Shown here in pieces: positions 21,124 to 32,069 of a stretch of DNA of 64,000 nucleotides. A program made the position numbers and the translations under genes. The stretch is from Oscarella lobularis (taxonomy: Eukaryota; Porifera; Homoscleromorpha; Homosclerophorida; Oscarellidae). The stretch lies in NCBI RefSeq assembly GCF_947507565.1, contig NC_089183.1, positions 1,426,001 through 1,490,000 of the forward strand. Direction: 5' to 3'. Positions within the stretch are counted from its first letter, which is position 1. Each line of letters begins with the position of its first letter. The notes under the pieces were generated by a model. It saw nothing but the letters and a program-made list of their open reading frames with translations, made no database searches and was not told the DNA's origin.

Positions 21124-21712
21124 ATGAAGCGAAATCTTCCTGAGGACCGATACTCCACCCCTCCGAAAAGAAAGTCCCACGACGAATCAGAACCTTCGGC
21201 ATCAACGTCACTCCCTCCTAATCTAGCTCAATCCGATCATTCATATTCTTCTACTTCTCAAACACTAGGTGAAACATATGTCACTGCCCAGCAACCACAG
21301 CCCAGTCACTTAGATCATTCATACTCTGCACCAGTTACTCATCAAGCTTGACCCACCGTCTGTGTCTCCCATTACCCAAATAATTGATCATACGTATTCT
21401 ACTACGCATAGCAGTCTCCCAACTGAAAGGAATAGTTCGCCCACTGTTTCTCCGTAAACAATCTGTGTCGATCTACGCCCATCAGATCAAAGTTCAACGC
21501 TCAGCATTATCAGACCTCCCGTCAGAAACGCCATTTTCCGATTTCCATCCTCTCCATCGTCATCAACCACTCCCAGAACGTTTATCTTTCCTCTTTTCCC
21601 CACACTGCCCTTTGGTTGGACATCGCGACCGCTTCAACTTCGAACTTCTACTAATAGGCCACTTTCTCCTGTTACACATCTTCGCACTTCACCTCTTCCT
21701 CAACAAAATTCT
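21124..21712 (+). pseudogene. Low-complexity N-terminal part of the Helitron Rep gene
   Basis: ATG 21124 opens a Ser/Thr/Pro-rich frame (PEDRYSTPPKRKSHDESEPS) that stops at 21351. Similar proline/serine-rich sequence continues in other frames up to the Rep frame at 21713. This is probably the decayed N-terminus of the Rep/helicase polyprotein. Confidence 0.5.
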
Positions 21713-24700
21713 TTGCATGTCGGTTCTGGTTCCTTACCACTTACCTCTAACACTACCTCTCAAGAACACCTATCGCGAGCACATACAGCTCCTCAAAATG
21801 AAAATCCTACTTTGCGGTTTCCAGCATTTTCCTACAATCCCTCAGCCACGTACGACTTGGGAAACATAGGTTCCATGTCACAAGCGTGTACCCATTGCAA
21901 TGCCATGAAGTGGAATGACGAACCACCGGGCATGTGCTGCGCTAATGGCAAAGTGAACGTACCTTTACTTGGCCCCCCACCAGAACCACTATCATCCTTA
22001 TTAACTGGGGCCGACACTGCATCAAAAAATTTCAGGTCTATGATACGATTATACAATTCCAGCTTTCAAATGACGTCCTTCGGAACGGCGACCGAAGGAA
22101 GAATAATACGTGAGCCAGGATGGAACCCTACATTTAAAGTACAGGGCCAGATTTATCATAGAATAGGACCACTTAGGCCGCCCGCAGACGAAACTGCAGC
22201 GTTTTTGCAGATCTATTTCATGCAAGATCCCGAAGAAGAAGCTGATCGGCGACTTGCCTGGCAAGGGCGCACTCATTTAGACCGTTCGTTGATTTTAACA
22301 CTGCAGGCCATGCTTCACTCAGAAAATGCTTACATAACAGAGTTCAAGACTCAATTAGATCGACAAACAGAAATTGCCGCCCATTACCGAATTGTGATTC
22401 GCGCAGAAAGAATTCCCGTTGGTCACCACCCACGCACGTTTAATACCCCACAGTGCAACGAAGTAGCAGCCTTAGTTCTAAACAGCGAAGAGGCTCAATA
22501 TCGCGATGTTGTCCTCACAAGCAGGAACAACGCTCTGCAAAGAGTGAACGAAGTCCATGTCGCTTACGATGCGTGGCAGTACCCACTACTTTTTCCTCGA
22601 GGCGAAGACGGATACCATTTGGAGCAACGCCTCATTGACCCCCTCACAAAACAACGCACAGACAAAAAAATGTCAGTATTACAGTTTTACGCTTTTAGAT
22701 TAATGCTCCGACCAAACGATTTCAATATCTTACTTCGAGCCGGTAAACTTTCTCACCAGTTCTTCGTTGACATGTACGTCAAAATTGAAACGGAGCGCCT
22801 CAGCTTTTACCGAAAAAAACAAAAAAAGCTTAGGGCCGAGAACTATTGCCATCTTAGAGACGCAATCGAAACGGACGACAACGTACGAAATTTAGGGCAA
22901 TTAGTTATCTTGCCATCAAGCTTTACGGGCGGCCCCCGTTATATGCACGAAAAAAGCCAAGATGCAATGACCTACGTCAAAAATTTCGAACCACCAGAGC
23001 TTTTTATTACCATCACATGCAATCCCAAATGGCCCGAAATAACCAACGAGCTTTTACCTCTCCAGACCGCTGTTGATCGTCCCGACATCATAGCAAGGGT
23101 TTTTACTTAAAAATGAAAAGGTTCATGTACCTTATTGAAAAAAAACATCTTTTTGGCCGAAAGCGATGTCACCTCTACACAATAGAATGGCAAAAGCGCG
23201 GACTGCCGCACCTTCATCTTCTTCTTTGGATGATCGACAAAATACGTCCTCAAGACATTGACAAAATCATTACAGCCGAACTCCCTGATCCCAATACTGA
23301 TCCTGAGCTTTTCCGAATCGTTTCTACAACGATGATCCACGGTCCCTGCGGACACATCAACCCCAACTCGCCCTGCATGAAGGATGGACGTTGCACAAAA
23401 CATTACCCCAGAGAATTCCTAAGAGCAACGGTGACAGCACGTGACGGCTACCCTCTCTACCGCAGAAGATCCCCTGAAGAAGGCGGCGTCTCAGTTACAA
23501 TCAATGGCAAACAAATTGACAATAGGTGGGTTGTGCCGCACAATCCATTTCTTTGTCGAACATTTGACGCTCACGCCAATGTCGAATATTGCGCCACTGT
23601 AAAGGCCATAAAATACGTGTGCGAATATATTAACAAAGGCAAAGATAAAGCTGTAGTTGCTCTACAGCGAAAGTACCGAAACGACGAAATAACACGTTTT
23701 CAGGTTGCCAGATATATCTGCACAAGTGAAGCACTGTGGCGCATCTTTCAGTTTCCCATTCAGGATCACGATCCGACCGTGCAACATCTTCAAGTCCACT
23801 TAGAAAACGGTCAAAGAGTATACTTCACGCCCGAAAACGCAGAAGACTTAGCCGCTCAACCTCCAAAACCAACATTGACGGAATTTTTTCAACTGTGCTC
23901 CACTGACGACTTCGCTAAAACTTTACTATATTCCCAAATTCCAAAATACTACACGTGGACAAACAAGCAGTGGAAGCGTAGAATACAAGGTACGCCGCTG
24001 CCGGAAAGACCTGAAATCAGACAAAGTTCTGCACTAGGAAGAGTTTACGCTGTTCACCCTCGAAACGCCGAATGCTACTACCTCCGCCTTCTCCTTCACG
24101 TTGTTCGCGGCCCAACCAGTTTTGCAGACCTCAAGACAGTCAACGGCGTTCTTCTACCCACTTACCGAGAAGCCTGCAAAGAATTGGGCTTGCTTGAACA
24201 CGACGATCATTGGCAACGTGCCCTTCAAGAAGCCGCAACGACAGACCGCCCATACAAAATCCGAGACATGTTCGCCATCATGCTACACATGTGTCAAATT
24301 TCCGATCCACTCGCACTGTGGAACGCTCACAAGCAATCCATGGCCGAAGACTACCTTCATGCTCAGCGACGACTTGCATCAAACAACACTTTGCCTTTCA
24401 GTCAAGCAATTTTCAATCGCGCACTCATTTACATAGAAGATAAATTACTTACTTTTCCCGGAGGCTTGCCGCTTAAAGATTACGGTTTACCTACGCCTGA
24501 AAGAGAAAATGCGAATACCAATCACTCATCAAGAGAAATTGCAGCAGAATTTGCCTACGACGTTGACCTACTCCGTTCGACAGTCACACGCGACGAGACT
24601 ACGCTTACCGAAGATCAACACAGAGCATACGACGCAATTCTACACTCGATAGAGTCCCCAGAAGCCTCTGTCATTTTTTTAGACGCACCAGGAGGCACAG

Positions 24701-25952
24701 GAAAAACCTACCTTATTAATCTTATTCTAGCAAAAGTCAGATCCCACGGACATGTTGCACTCGCCGTTGCCTCTTCGGGAATTGCTGCGACACTATTGAC
24801 AGGTTGAAAAACTGCTCATTCCGTATTCAAACTTCCTCTCAACATAACACGCTACGAAAATCCCTCCTGCCAAATTGGAAAGAACACCGATAGAGCAGCC
24901 TTACTTCGCTTAGCAAAAGTTGTCGTATGGGACGAATGCACGATGTCGAATAAGAGAGCTTTTGAAGCCGTCGATCGGACACTGCGCGATATTCGCGGAG
25001 ACGATCGTCTCATGGGCGGCCTATCTTTCATTCTCGCAGGAGATTTTCGGCAAACTTTGCCTATCGTTCCAAAGGGAACAAAAGCGGACGAAATCCAAGC
25101 ATGCCGCAAGTCATCCGCCAAACTATGGCCACACGTTACCACCCTCCGTCTTCGCACCAACATGCGCGTTCATCTATTTGGCGACTCTGACTCTGGTGCA
25201 TATTCTAATCTCCTCCTCGACATCGGAAGTGGCACAATTGCTACCGATCCTACTGATGGACTCATTGAAATCCCGTGCGGTCAACACCTTTCCTCCCTTC
25301 ACGACCTCATGTCGGCAGTCTTTCCCGATCTCTCTACAAAGTACTCAGACACAAAATGGCTTTGCGAACGAGCCATATTAGCACCTACCAATGAAGCCGT
25401 CAACGAAATAAACGACACCCTCCTAACACACATTCCGACTCGCCAAATTGTTTATACCTCTTTCGACACTACCGTAGATGCCGACGATGCCGTCAACTTT
25501 CCAGTGGAACTCCTAAACTCGCTCAATCCTCCCGGCCTACCTCCCCATTACCTTCAACTAAAATTAGGATCACCAGTTATGCTCCTTAGAAATATAGACG
25601 CACCAAAGCTGTGTAACGGTACTAAATTGACCGTCAAACAGCTTCCCAATGTTATCGAAGCAACAATCTCGCAAGGGCACTACGCCGGAGAAACCGTCTA
25701 TATTCCTAGAATACCTCAGATACCACAGTTCCTTTTAAACGTCTCCAGTTTCCTCTCAAACTCGCCTTTGCCATGACAATAAACAAGTCCCAAGGTCAAA
25801 CTATAAAAGTCGTCGGTCTTTCCCTTCTCACTCGATGTTTCTCCCACGGCCAATTTTACGTCGCATGTTCGCGCGTCAGTTCTCCCCGAAACCTCTACAT
25901 ATTGTCCGAAACACAGAAAACTGCTAACGTCGTATACAACGAAATCCTTTAG
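21713..25952 (+). pseudogene. Helitron Rep/helicase polyprotein with lesions
   Basis: A zinc-finger region (CTHCNAMKWNDEPPGMCC) is followed by the Helitron-like N domain (YDAWQYPLLFPRGEDGYH, LPSSFTGGPRYMHEKSQDAM). The HUH nuclease motif is QKRGLPHLHLLLWM (near 23205), and the catalytic tyrosine pair lies in IKYVCEYINKGKD. A Pif1-type helicase follows: Walker A FLDAPGGTGKTYLI, Walker B VVWDECTMSNK, LAGDFRQTLPIVP, and motif VI-like MTINKSQGQT with YVACSRV. Lesions: a frameshift near 23108, a stop at 24805-24807 replacing the residue before KTAHS, and a frameshift near 25725. HUH proteins nick DNA and stay attached through tyrosine to drive rolling-circle transposition. Confidence 0.9.
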
Positions 25953-26021
25953 ATTTTAAAAGTTATGTTTACGCCATATCAAAATGTAACTCTTTCACTC
26001 CCACTTCTTCCCTCACCCTTT

Positions 26022-26040
26022 CCCCCCCCCCCCCCCCCCC
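26022..26040 (+). repeat. Poly-C tract
   Basis: Nineteen consecutive C residues near the Helitron 3' end. It may be a length-variable site or an assembly-prone tract. The rest of 25953-26115 is untranslated. Confidence 0.8.
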
Positions 26041-26115
26041 GGGTCACGATGCGTATGGACCTCCCCGTGGTGTGACATGGATAACGCTAACACATACGCC
26101 GTTCCTAAAACTACT

Positions 26116-26143
26116 ACCCGGGCGAAGCCGGGTGGCCTGCTAG
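26116..26143 (+). other. Helitron 3' terminus: hairpin plus CTAG
   Basis: A six-base-pair stem (acccgg / ccgggt) with loop gcgaag, then ggcctg and CTAG. The next base is T, as expected at a Helitron insertion. Confidence 0.88.
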
Positions 26144-26153
26144 TATACCATAT

Positions 26154-26430
26154 AGAGAGGTTGCACTTGGCGTGGTCACATAATTACCTTCACGTGCTGC
26201 AGGCCATCCGGGTTGCCTTCAAAACAATGCCTCTCAAATGTGACGTCGTCGCTTGTTCTAACCGTGCGGACAGAGATAGAAGTACAAGGTTCTTCTGTTT
26301 GCCTGCCATTAGGCATAATCGCGGCGACGCCGTACTTGATCTCAGCCCAAAACGAGAGAGGGCGTGACTTGCCTCGTTGAATCGAAAAGACACCAAGGAG
26401 AGCACCTATGTCTACACTTCTGAGTGCTCT
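26154..26430 (+). mobile_element. ISL2EU element 2, terminal fragment
   Basis: agagaggttgcacttggcgtgg...cacgtgctgcaggcc...ccggg resembles the right terminus of the 7.1-kb ISL2EU element read on its minus strand (ttgcagttggcgtggg...cacgtgctgg...ccggg). It is followed at the same spacing by a THAP start. The element is cut off at about 26430 by the Penelope-like sequence. Confidence 0.75.
26227..26430 (+). pseudogene. THAP domain start of a second ISL2EU transposase
   Basis: [20 protein letters not shown] parallels the THAP start of the 10666-9227 gene. An in-frame TGA at 26366 replaces the tryptophan after KRERA. The frame then continues LASLNRKDTKESTYVYTSE and passes without a frame change into Penelope-like reverse transcriptase. 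Confidence 0.8.
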
Positions 26431-27553
26431 CACGATTTAATGTACTTTCTGAAGAAAATTCACGAAAACCCCATGGGAGTGCGCCCCATCTGCAGCGCCT
26501 CATCCGGTCCCACCGAAGGCCTCTCCAAAATTGTAGACACTATACTACAACCCATAGTCCCTACCTTACCTAGCTTTGTAAAGGATAGCGGACACTTTTG
26601 CAAAATCATCGAAGAAACTCTCATTCCTGACGACGCAATACTTGTGGCGTTGGACGTAAAATCTCTCTACCCGAGCATTCCTCAAGAAGAGGCGATATTT
26701 GCCTGCAAAAAAGCGACAGAAAAATTCTATAAAAATGACGATGACGCACCAGTCATTGTAGAAACATTTCTCAACTTCATACTCAAAGGAAACTGCTTCA
26801 CCTTCAACGGGCAAACACCTGCAAAAACATGGAACAGCAATGGGCACCAAAACAGCTCCTTGCCTTGCAAACATCTTCATGGGGGACTTTGAACAACAAT
26901 TCATGGCCACCCAATCAAAAAAGCCTCATCTATGGAAAAGATATATAGATGATATTTTCATGGTATGGACACATACCGAAGAGGAACTGACCACCTTCCT
27001 CTTAGCTTTAAACTACTTCAGCAGCAGCATAAAATTCACGTATGAAATCAGCCATACAGAATCCATCTTCCTTGACACAACCGTGTACAAAGGACCAAGA
27101 TATGAAAAATTCAACATCCTTGACATAAAAACCTATTTTAAACCAACCAACAAATTTGCGTATCTCAATTACCATTCATGCCATCCAAACCATTGCAAAA
27201 AGGCCATTATAAAAAAGGAATTAAACCGATTCCTTAGAACGACTTCAAACGAAGAAGAATACGAAAACCTAAAACAAAAACACAGAAAGACTAAAAATAG
27301 AGAATACCCTGAACGCCTTCTCCAAACCGAGGCAGACCAAATGCCCTTTACAAAACGCCAAGAAATCCTTAGCAAAATATCTAACAAAACAAAGAATCAA
27401 ACAAGCAGCAACAAGAAGAAAATTCCTTTTACTTTTGTCACCACCTTTGACCCATGGTTCCAACATTTCCGAAAAGAAATAAAGGAATGTTGGAAGGACG
27501 TCGAAACAGACCCAATTCTGGGTAATCTATTCCCAGAACCAATAACCTTTGCC
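26431..27553 (+). pseudogene. Penelope-like reverse transcriptase
   Basis: Motifs in order: KKIHENPMGVRPICSASSGP, SFVKDSGHFC, VALDVKSLYPSIPQEEA (motif A), then GTAMGTKTAPCLANIFMG (motif B) and RYIDDIFMVW (catalytic YxDD). Motif B is reached by a frameshift near 26829. The thumb and linker then run to FAYS at 27553. Removing the 860-bp insertion rejoins the frame exactly, from TFAY to KNEKSINSKLVRAKLP. Penelope RTs are related to telomerase. The N-terminal part is missing. Confidence 0.87.
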
Positions 27554-27555
27554 TA

Positions 27556-28415
27556 CAGTGCACCCACGCATAAAGCGACCGTCTTTAGAGCGCGCTAGCT
27601 CCCGCATCGTTAGTCCCGCGTCATCGCCAATGACATCATTGGAATCCTCTATCCCGTAGCATTCCAATGATGTAGGGCACGTAGGCCTTCGACGAAGGGT
27701 GTAAATAGTGGTCACGTGCAGTACTCTCATTGGCTAGTAGCGTACGCGACCGTTAGGTTTCCTTGGGCACGCCCTAGCGCGTTACCACTAGATCGAGACC
27801 GATTTTTCGTTTTCCTTCTATTACCGGGCGGATTTCTTTAGTATAGGATTAGCTAAAAAACGGGCTGTACCAAAGTCAATTGTAATGAGCGTTTTACTGC
27901 CTTTTTGGGTGGGGAGACCTTGCGCGCGCACTAGCCACGCCCATGACAACGAATAACTTCTAAACGAAGCGAAAGATTCGAAATCGCTTCGACCAATACC
28001 AATTAAATCATGTTTTATTTCGTTTCGCGAGGGCGGCGAATCGCGATTTGTAGCGTAGGCTCTGAGAAACGCTCTTAGCAACGATGGTTCAGACCCTAAT
28101 TGCAGAAAAACGAAAAAACCAACTAAATATCGCTTCGACCAATGCTAATAAAATATTAGACTGGTGCGTTTCGAGGAAAGAAGTAGCTTAGTTGCTGAGA
28201 GAACTTCGCCAGGAAACGACAAAACCTACTTTTGCCGTAACTTGAAGGATTACGCGACCACTATGCATGCGATTGACTAATCCGTCGACCAAATCTTAGA
28301 TAAATGAATCTACTATCCCTTCGCATTAGCGAAAAGATAGTAAATCCTACTCATTTTGAATTTCGCGGCTATGTCCGGGGAGGGTCAGGCGGGACATTCA
28401 TGCGTGGGTGCACTG
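27556..28415. mobile_element. 860-bp inverted-repeat element (MITE-like, TA target)
   Basis: The left end cagtgcacccacgcataaa and right end ttcatgcgtgggtgcactg are inverted copies with one mismatch. TA flanks both sides (27554-27555, 28416-28417). The element carries no convincing ORF. A single end of the same family occurs at about 57552-57574. TA duplication suggests mobilisation by a Tc1/mariner-type transposase. Confidence 0.88.
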
Positions 28416-28417
28416 TA

Positions 28418-28944
28418 CAAAAACGAAAAATCAATAAACAGCAAACTCGTTCGCGCAAAACTCCCTAACCAACCTCAGCCGAACGCGGAAAAAGACGAAG
28501 CACCACTTCCTCCAATTCTCCCAAACGTGGGACGACGAATCACTCCTTGCCGGACCATAAACTGCAAATGCTGTCCGTGCTTAATTAACGTCTTCAAACA
28601 CACTGAAGAGTCAAACAACGGGAAAAATCTACCCAATAAAACAAAAAATGAACAGTAAATCAGAAAACGTAATTTACGTACTCACCTGCAAACACTGCCA
28701 AAAACAATACGTCGGCCAAACATCAAAAACAGTCCAAGAACGAATAACAAGACACCGGAACCACTACAAAGTGAAAAATTATAAAATCTACCAACACATG
28801 AAAGCCCATGGACTCACCTTCGAAGAAGACATCATTGTCACGCCACTGCAACAAGTCAACAAAGAAAATCTCCTAACAACAAAAACATACTGGATGAGAA
28901 CTTTAAAAACACTGCATCCTAAAGGCTTCAACCCCCCAGCTTGA
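28418..28944 (+). pseudogene. Penelope-like linker and GIY-YIG endonuclease
   Basis: The linker holds a cysteine cluster (CRTINCKCCPC). After a frameshift near 28640 the endonuclease reads NVIYVLTCKHCQKQYVGQTS, the Penelope version of the GIY-YIG core. RITRHRNHY and KENLLTTKTYWMRTLKTLHP (catalytic Arg and Glu regions) follow. It nicks target DNA to prime reverse transcription. The gene ends at 28944. Confidence 0.87.
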
Positions 28945-28979
28945 GAAAAAATTTGATCAATCTTGAACGCCATCACCCT

Positions 28980-29526
28980 TCCAAAAAGACAAGAAAATGC
29001 TACCTAACCCAAACACAAACCCTTACCCTTACCCACCTCCAAAAAGGAAAGAAAGCAAACAAAAACATTACCTAATCCCAACACAAACCCTTACCCTTAC
29101 ACCTCAAAGAAAAAAAAAGAAAAAGAAATAAAAAAATACTACCTAATCCCAACACAAACCCTCACCCTTACCCACCTCCTACAAGGAAAAAGAAAAAGAA
29201 ACAATAATACTACCTAATCCCAACACAAACCCTTACCCTTACACACCTCCAACAAGAAAAAAGAAAAAGAAATAAAAATACTACCTAATCCCAACACAAA
29301 CCCTTACCCTTACACACCTCAAAGAAAAAAGAAGAAAAAGAAATAAAAATACTATCTAATCCTATCACAAACCCTTACCCTTACACACCTACAAGAAAGA
29401 CGAAGAAAAAGAAATAAAAACACTACCTAATCCCAACACAAACCCTTACCCTTACCCACCTCCCACACGGAAAAAGAAAAAGAAATAAAAATACTACCTA
29501 ATCCCAACACAAACCCTTACCCTTAC
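28980..29526 (+). repeat. ~70-bp tandem repeats with telomere-like cccttacccttac blocks
   Basis: Eight units, each with cctaatcccaacacaaaccc then ttacccttac, followed by a lysine-codon-like purine stretch (aaagaaaaagaaataaaaa). The blocks start near 29002, 29071, 29141, 29214, 29287, 29357, 29428 and 29497. They follow the Penelope stop codon directly. Confidence 0.85.
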
Positions 29527-29806
29527 TAATCAATCGACAACACAACTCAAAGAAAATGATCTGACCAACAACCAAGCAACGCACGCTAGCAAAAAGTGAA
29601 GAAAAGCCAAAAAATACGAAAAAACGATTTTCAAACTTATCTGACGCCTCAATCAAACGCGAAACGACGCGAAACGACGAAAAACAAGAGCCTAAGACAA
29701 AAAGAAACAAAATCACAACCCTTTTCATTCAACAATCATCGATCGTAGAAAAACTTCGATGAAACCGACGAAATCGCACTCAAAACGAAGCGTAAACGAT
29801 ACTTAC

Positions 29807-29842
29807 CATTGTATCTTCACCCGCAAACACGTTTTCGAACAT
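29807..29842 (-). CDS. Possible first coding exon of an unrecognised gene
   Basis: A 12-codon start (MFENVFAGEDTM) followed by a strong donor (atg|gtaagtatc). It lies about 80 bp downstream of the palindrome ttagcgcgcgctaa (29921-29934), a motif also found upstream of other starts here. Downstream exons could lie in 29500-29700, where a minus-strand frame is open, but none is certain. The rest of 29527-30240 shows no gene. Confidence 0.3.
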
Positions 29843-30249
29843 CAGGAACACGGGAAACAGCCCCAAAAACGAGCAATCACTGGCGAAAAACACAATGACG
29901 TAAATGAATGAACGACTGTTTTAGCGCGCGCTAAGAATAACATATACTACTACAAACAATGGAATTCACGCGGAAACACGCTAAAAATATCCAAAATAAT
30001 ATAACAAATTATCCTGAAAACTGTCTAAACAAAGAAAACCCATTATTGGTTGATGGATTAACGCACCTGGCAATCCTCTTCCCGCTGAGGTATAAATTGA
30101 CCATACGAATAAATATGTTTATTCGTGGAGTTTGGAACTAGGTATTAGGGTCAATAAACCCGAACCCTAGCCCCTTACCCTACCCGCTAACCACTAACAA
30201 TAACCCTTGGCAGGTAAAGCAAAACAGGTAAAGGGTTAAATGCACCATA

Positions 30250-30439
30250 CAATCATTTTCACAACAATTCTCACAAAGGCGGCTTTTACAAATGGACAAA
30301 AGTTTCTTCCATCAAACATCTACCTGGAGCTGACCAACGCCGTATGAAAGCTGCAGAAACGGATTTTATTCAATTCTTCAATACATTCTATCCACATGGA
30401 CTCAATTCACGAAAATCTCTCGCCGGAGGACTAAAATAA
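30250..30439 (+). pseudogene. Penelope-type GIY-YIG C-terminal fragment
   Basis: The frame GGFYKWTKVSSIKHLPGADQ, then AAETDFIQFFNTFYPHGLNS, matches the end of a GIY-YIG endonuclease domain (the glutamate helix and the yPhGLN signature). The rest of the domain is missing. Just after it, 30459-30496 holds ggacatc tandem copies. Confidence 0.5.
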
Positions 30440-30605
30440 CCAATTTTCACTTCAATGGACATCGGAATCAGGACATCGGACATCGGACATCGGAATCAAT
30501 TCATCGCAAGGTAAGTTTATCGTATTTATTGTATTTTTTTCGCAGGTTAGCGTGCTTTGATCACGCCTAAAGTAGCCGGGACTTTTCGGAGACACGTGAT
30601 CTCGA

Positions 30606-30620
30606 ACTAGTATATAAGCC
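30606..30620 (+). promoter_or_regulatory. TATA-box-like site
   Basis: actagtatataagcc lies 3' of the Penelope fragment and points away from the 99-aa gene. No gene is assigned to it. Confidence 0.3.
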
Positions 30621-30709
30621 TTTGCTACACCATTTTTAGTCTGTCTGCGCATGCTTCGCTAGTCGCGCTTGATAAAGGCTCGCCGAAAATAATGTTTGAA
30701 ATTTCTTAT

Positions 30710-31100
30710 TTACTGAGCGTTATTTAGAAATAGAACACCATCATCAATTTCAGAAATGGTTTCGTGATTTCTGACACGCTTAGCTGGCGATTCTCCTATT
30801 CAAAAAACAAATACAGCAAAATTCATTTCATTCACACGTGCTTACCGCAAACCGGAATCGGCGTACTTGAACAAATAGGAGGACCAGGAAAGGGCAGAAT
30901 GTCATCAAGCACATCTACAATGCCTTTTGCGTAATCAAATTAGGTCTGTTTACCTATCAATTACCGTCCTGTGCCACGTCGATCGGATCGCGTATATCGG
31001 CCATAAATTCCGGCAGAACGGTGCTCAAATCGGCCTCCGAATGATCTGGCAAATGCATCATAGTCTCGTCGAGAAAGCGGGCGATCGCGTGATCGTCCAT
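30710..31100 (-). CDS. Small three-exon gene, 99 residues, unknown function
   Basis: Exons 31100-30965, 30923-30846 and 30795-30710 (136, 78 and 86 nt) join in frame. The introns are 41 and 50 bp, with donors gtaattg and gtaagca and acceptors ending ag. The protein starts MDDHAIARFLDETMMHLPDH and is acidic. It has a proline-rich middle (DDILPFPGPPICSS) and a short basic patch (ESPAKRVRNHE), and ends VLFLNNAQ. No known domain was recognised. The motif gcgcgcta lies 43 bp upstream of the ATG. The consistent splice phases argue for a real gene. It is divergent from the CAMSAP-like fragment at 31.4 kb. Confidence 0.6.
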
Positions 31101-31411
31101 TGAGAAGAAAACGGAAGGAACTCTCAAAGCAAAAGCAGTAACGCGCGCTAAAAAAATTGTTTTATTGAAATTTTAGATCGATTTCGCAAATGCAGCAATA
31201 GAAACGCAAAGAAACAACACAAACAGTAAAAAAATCAGAATATTTGCGCAAAAAGGAGGAAAATCGCTGTTTTCGGCAGTTTTTCACCTAAACAACATCT
31301 GGCACACTTGTTTCTATGGTTTCGATAGCCAGTGACGTCATGTAACGTCAGACGACTTCACTCGATACGAAAGATAGCAGTTTAGCTCACAAACGGATTT
31401 TTGAAAGCTAA

Positions 31412-32069
31412 CAATCCAGTCGTCGAACCATACTAAAACTATTCGAGGCCAAAACATAGGCGTTAATGCTTCAAAGAAGTTGACGTCTGATTTAGAAGAC
31501 AGCCTTCTCGTATGGATCAACAAAATTTGCGACTATCACATTGTAGATAAGCTGGTCGGCATGTTGCTAATGGAAGACCTTGCCAAAGACTTGTGTGACG
31601 GTCAAAGTCTTGGCGTCCTTATCAGCTACTACAGGCCCGAGTTACTCGATTGGAAAGGTGCGGAAATTTGAGAGACGCTTTCTCATCATAAATCAATGAC
31701 GATTCTCTTTTAGATTTGGTCTTGTGTCAAGATCCAAGCGACAGCAACGTCGACGCCAATATGCAACTTATTCAAAAAGCCTGTCAAACAGCGTTTCCTT
31801 ATTTCTGCTTTCCCATGCCGCTAACTACCGACGACCTGAAACAAGCGTCTCTCTTACTTCAGCCAAATATCATTGCTTTCATAACGCAGCTATTTGATTC
31901 TTTCGTGAATCGGCACGAGTCTTTGAATGCAAGCAGTCCCCCGTTTTTGCAGAAAAAGGAATCAACTGCCTTAGAAAAAGGCGTTTGTCATCCTGTGAGA
32001 TTCGTTGTTCATGAATTGTTAATAGATTCTACATTTATTCAGAATAAATTCTTCATTAATTCAGAATAA
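31412..32069 (+). CDS. CAMSAP-like calponin-homology domain, partial gene
   Basis: Exon 31412-31657 follows an acceptor (caatccag). It encodes LEDSLLVWINKICDYHIVDK and MEDLAKDLCDGQSLGVLISY, and joins across a 56-bp intron to exon 31714-32069. That exon encodes DLVLCQDPSDSNVDANMQLI, FPMPLTTDDLKQASLLLQPN and IIAFITQLFDSF. This is the CAMSAP-type CH domain, found at the N-terminus of microtubule minus-end-binding proteins. Nothing encoding the rest (coiled coils, CKK domain) is visible, and no ATG precedes the first exon in frame. It could be part of a host gene whose other exons I cannot see, or a captured fragment. A donor may exist near 31994. Confidence 0.65.

Larger units (their letters stand above)
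17813..26143 (+). mobile_element. Helitron with RPA-like and Rep/helicase genes
   Basis: The 5' end reads TCTACACTACTAAG, a typical Helitron 5' terminus, abutting satellite DNA. The 3' end is CTAG (26140-26143), preceded by the hairpin acccgg-gcgaag-ccgggt (26116-26133), then t. That is the canonical hairpin plus CTRR arrangement. Inside are an RPA-like gene (19054) and a Rep/Pif1-type helicase (21.7-25.95 kb), both plus strand. Helitrons move by rolling-circle replication and make no target duplication. The Rep/helicase is decayed, so this copy is not autonomous now. Confidence 0.9.
26431..29526 (+). mobile_element. Penelope-like element, 5' truncated
   Basis: Contains the Penelope reverse transcriptase, linker and GIY-YIG endonuclease, followed by a tandem repeat tail. 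It begins inside the RT and is interrupted by an inverted-repeat element at 27556-28415. 5' truncation is common for Penelope insertions. Confidence 0.85.

Noticed and set aside
28980-29526. A genuine chromosome end or telomere
   Set aside because: The repeats are ~70 bp with only two telomere-like blocks each, and they are followed by further unique sequence and genes.
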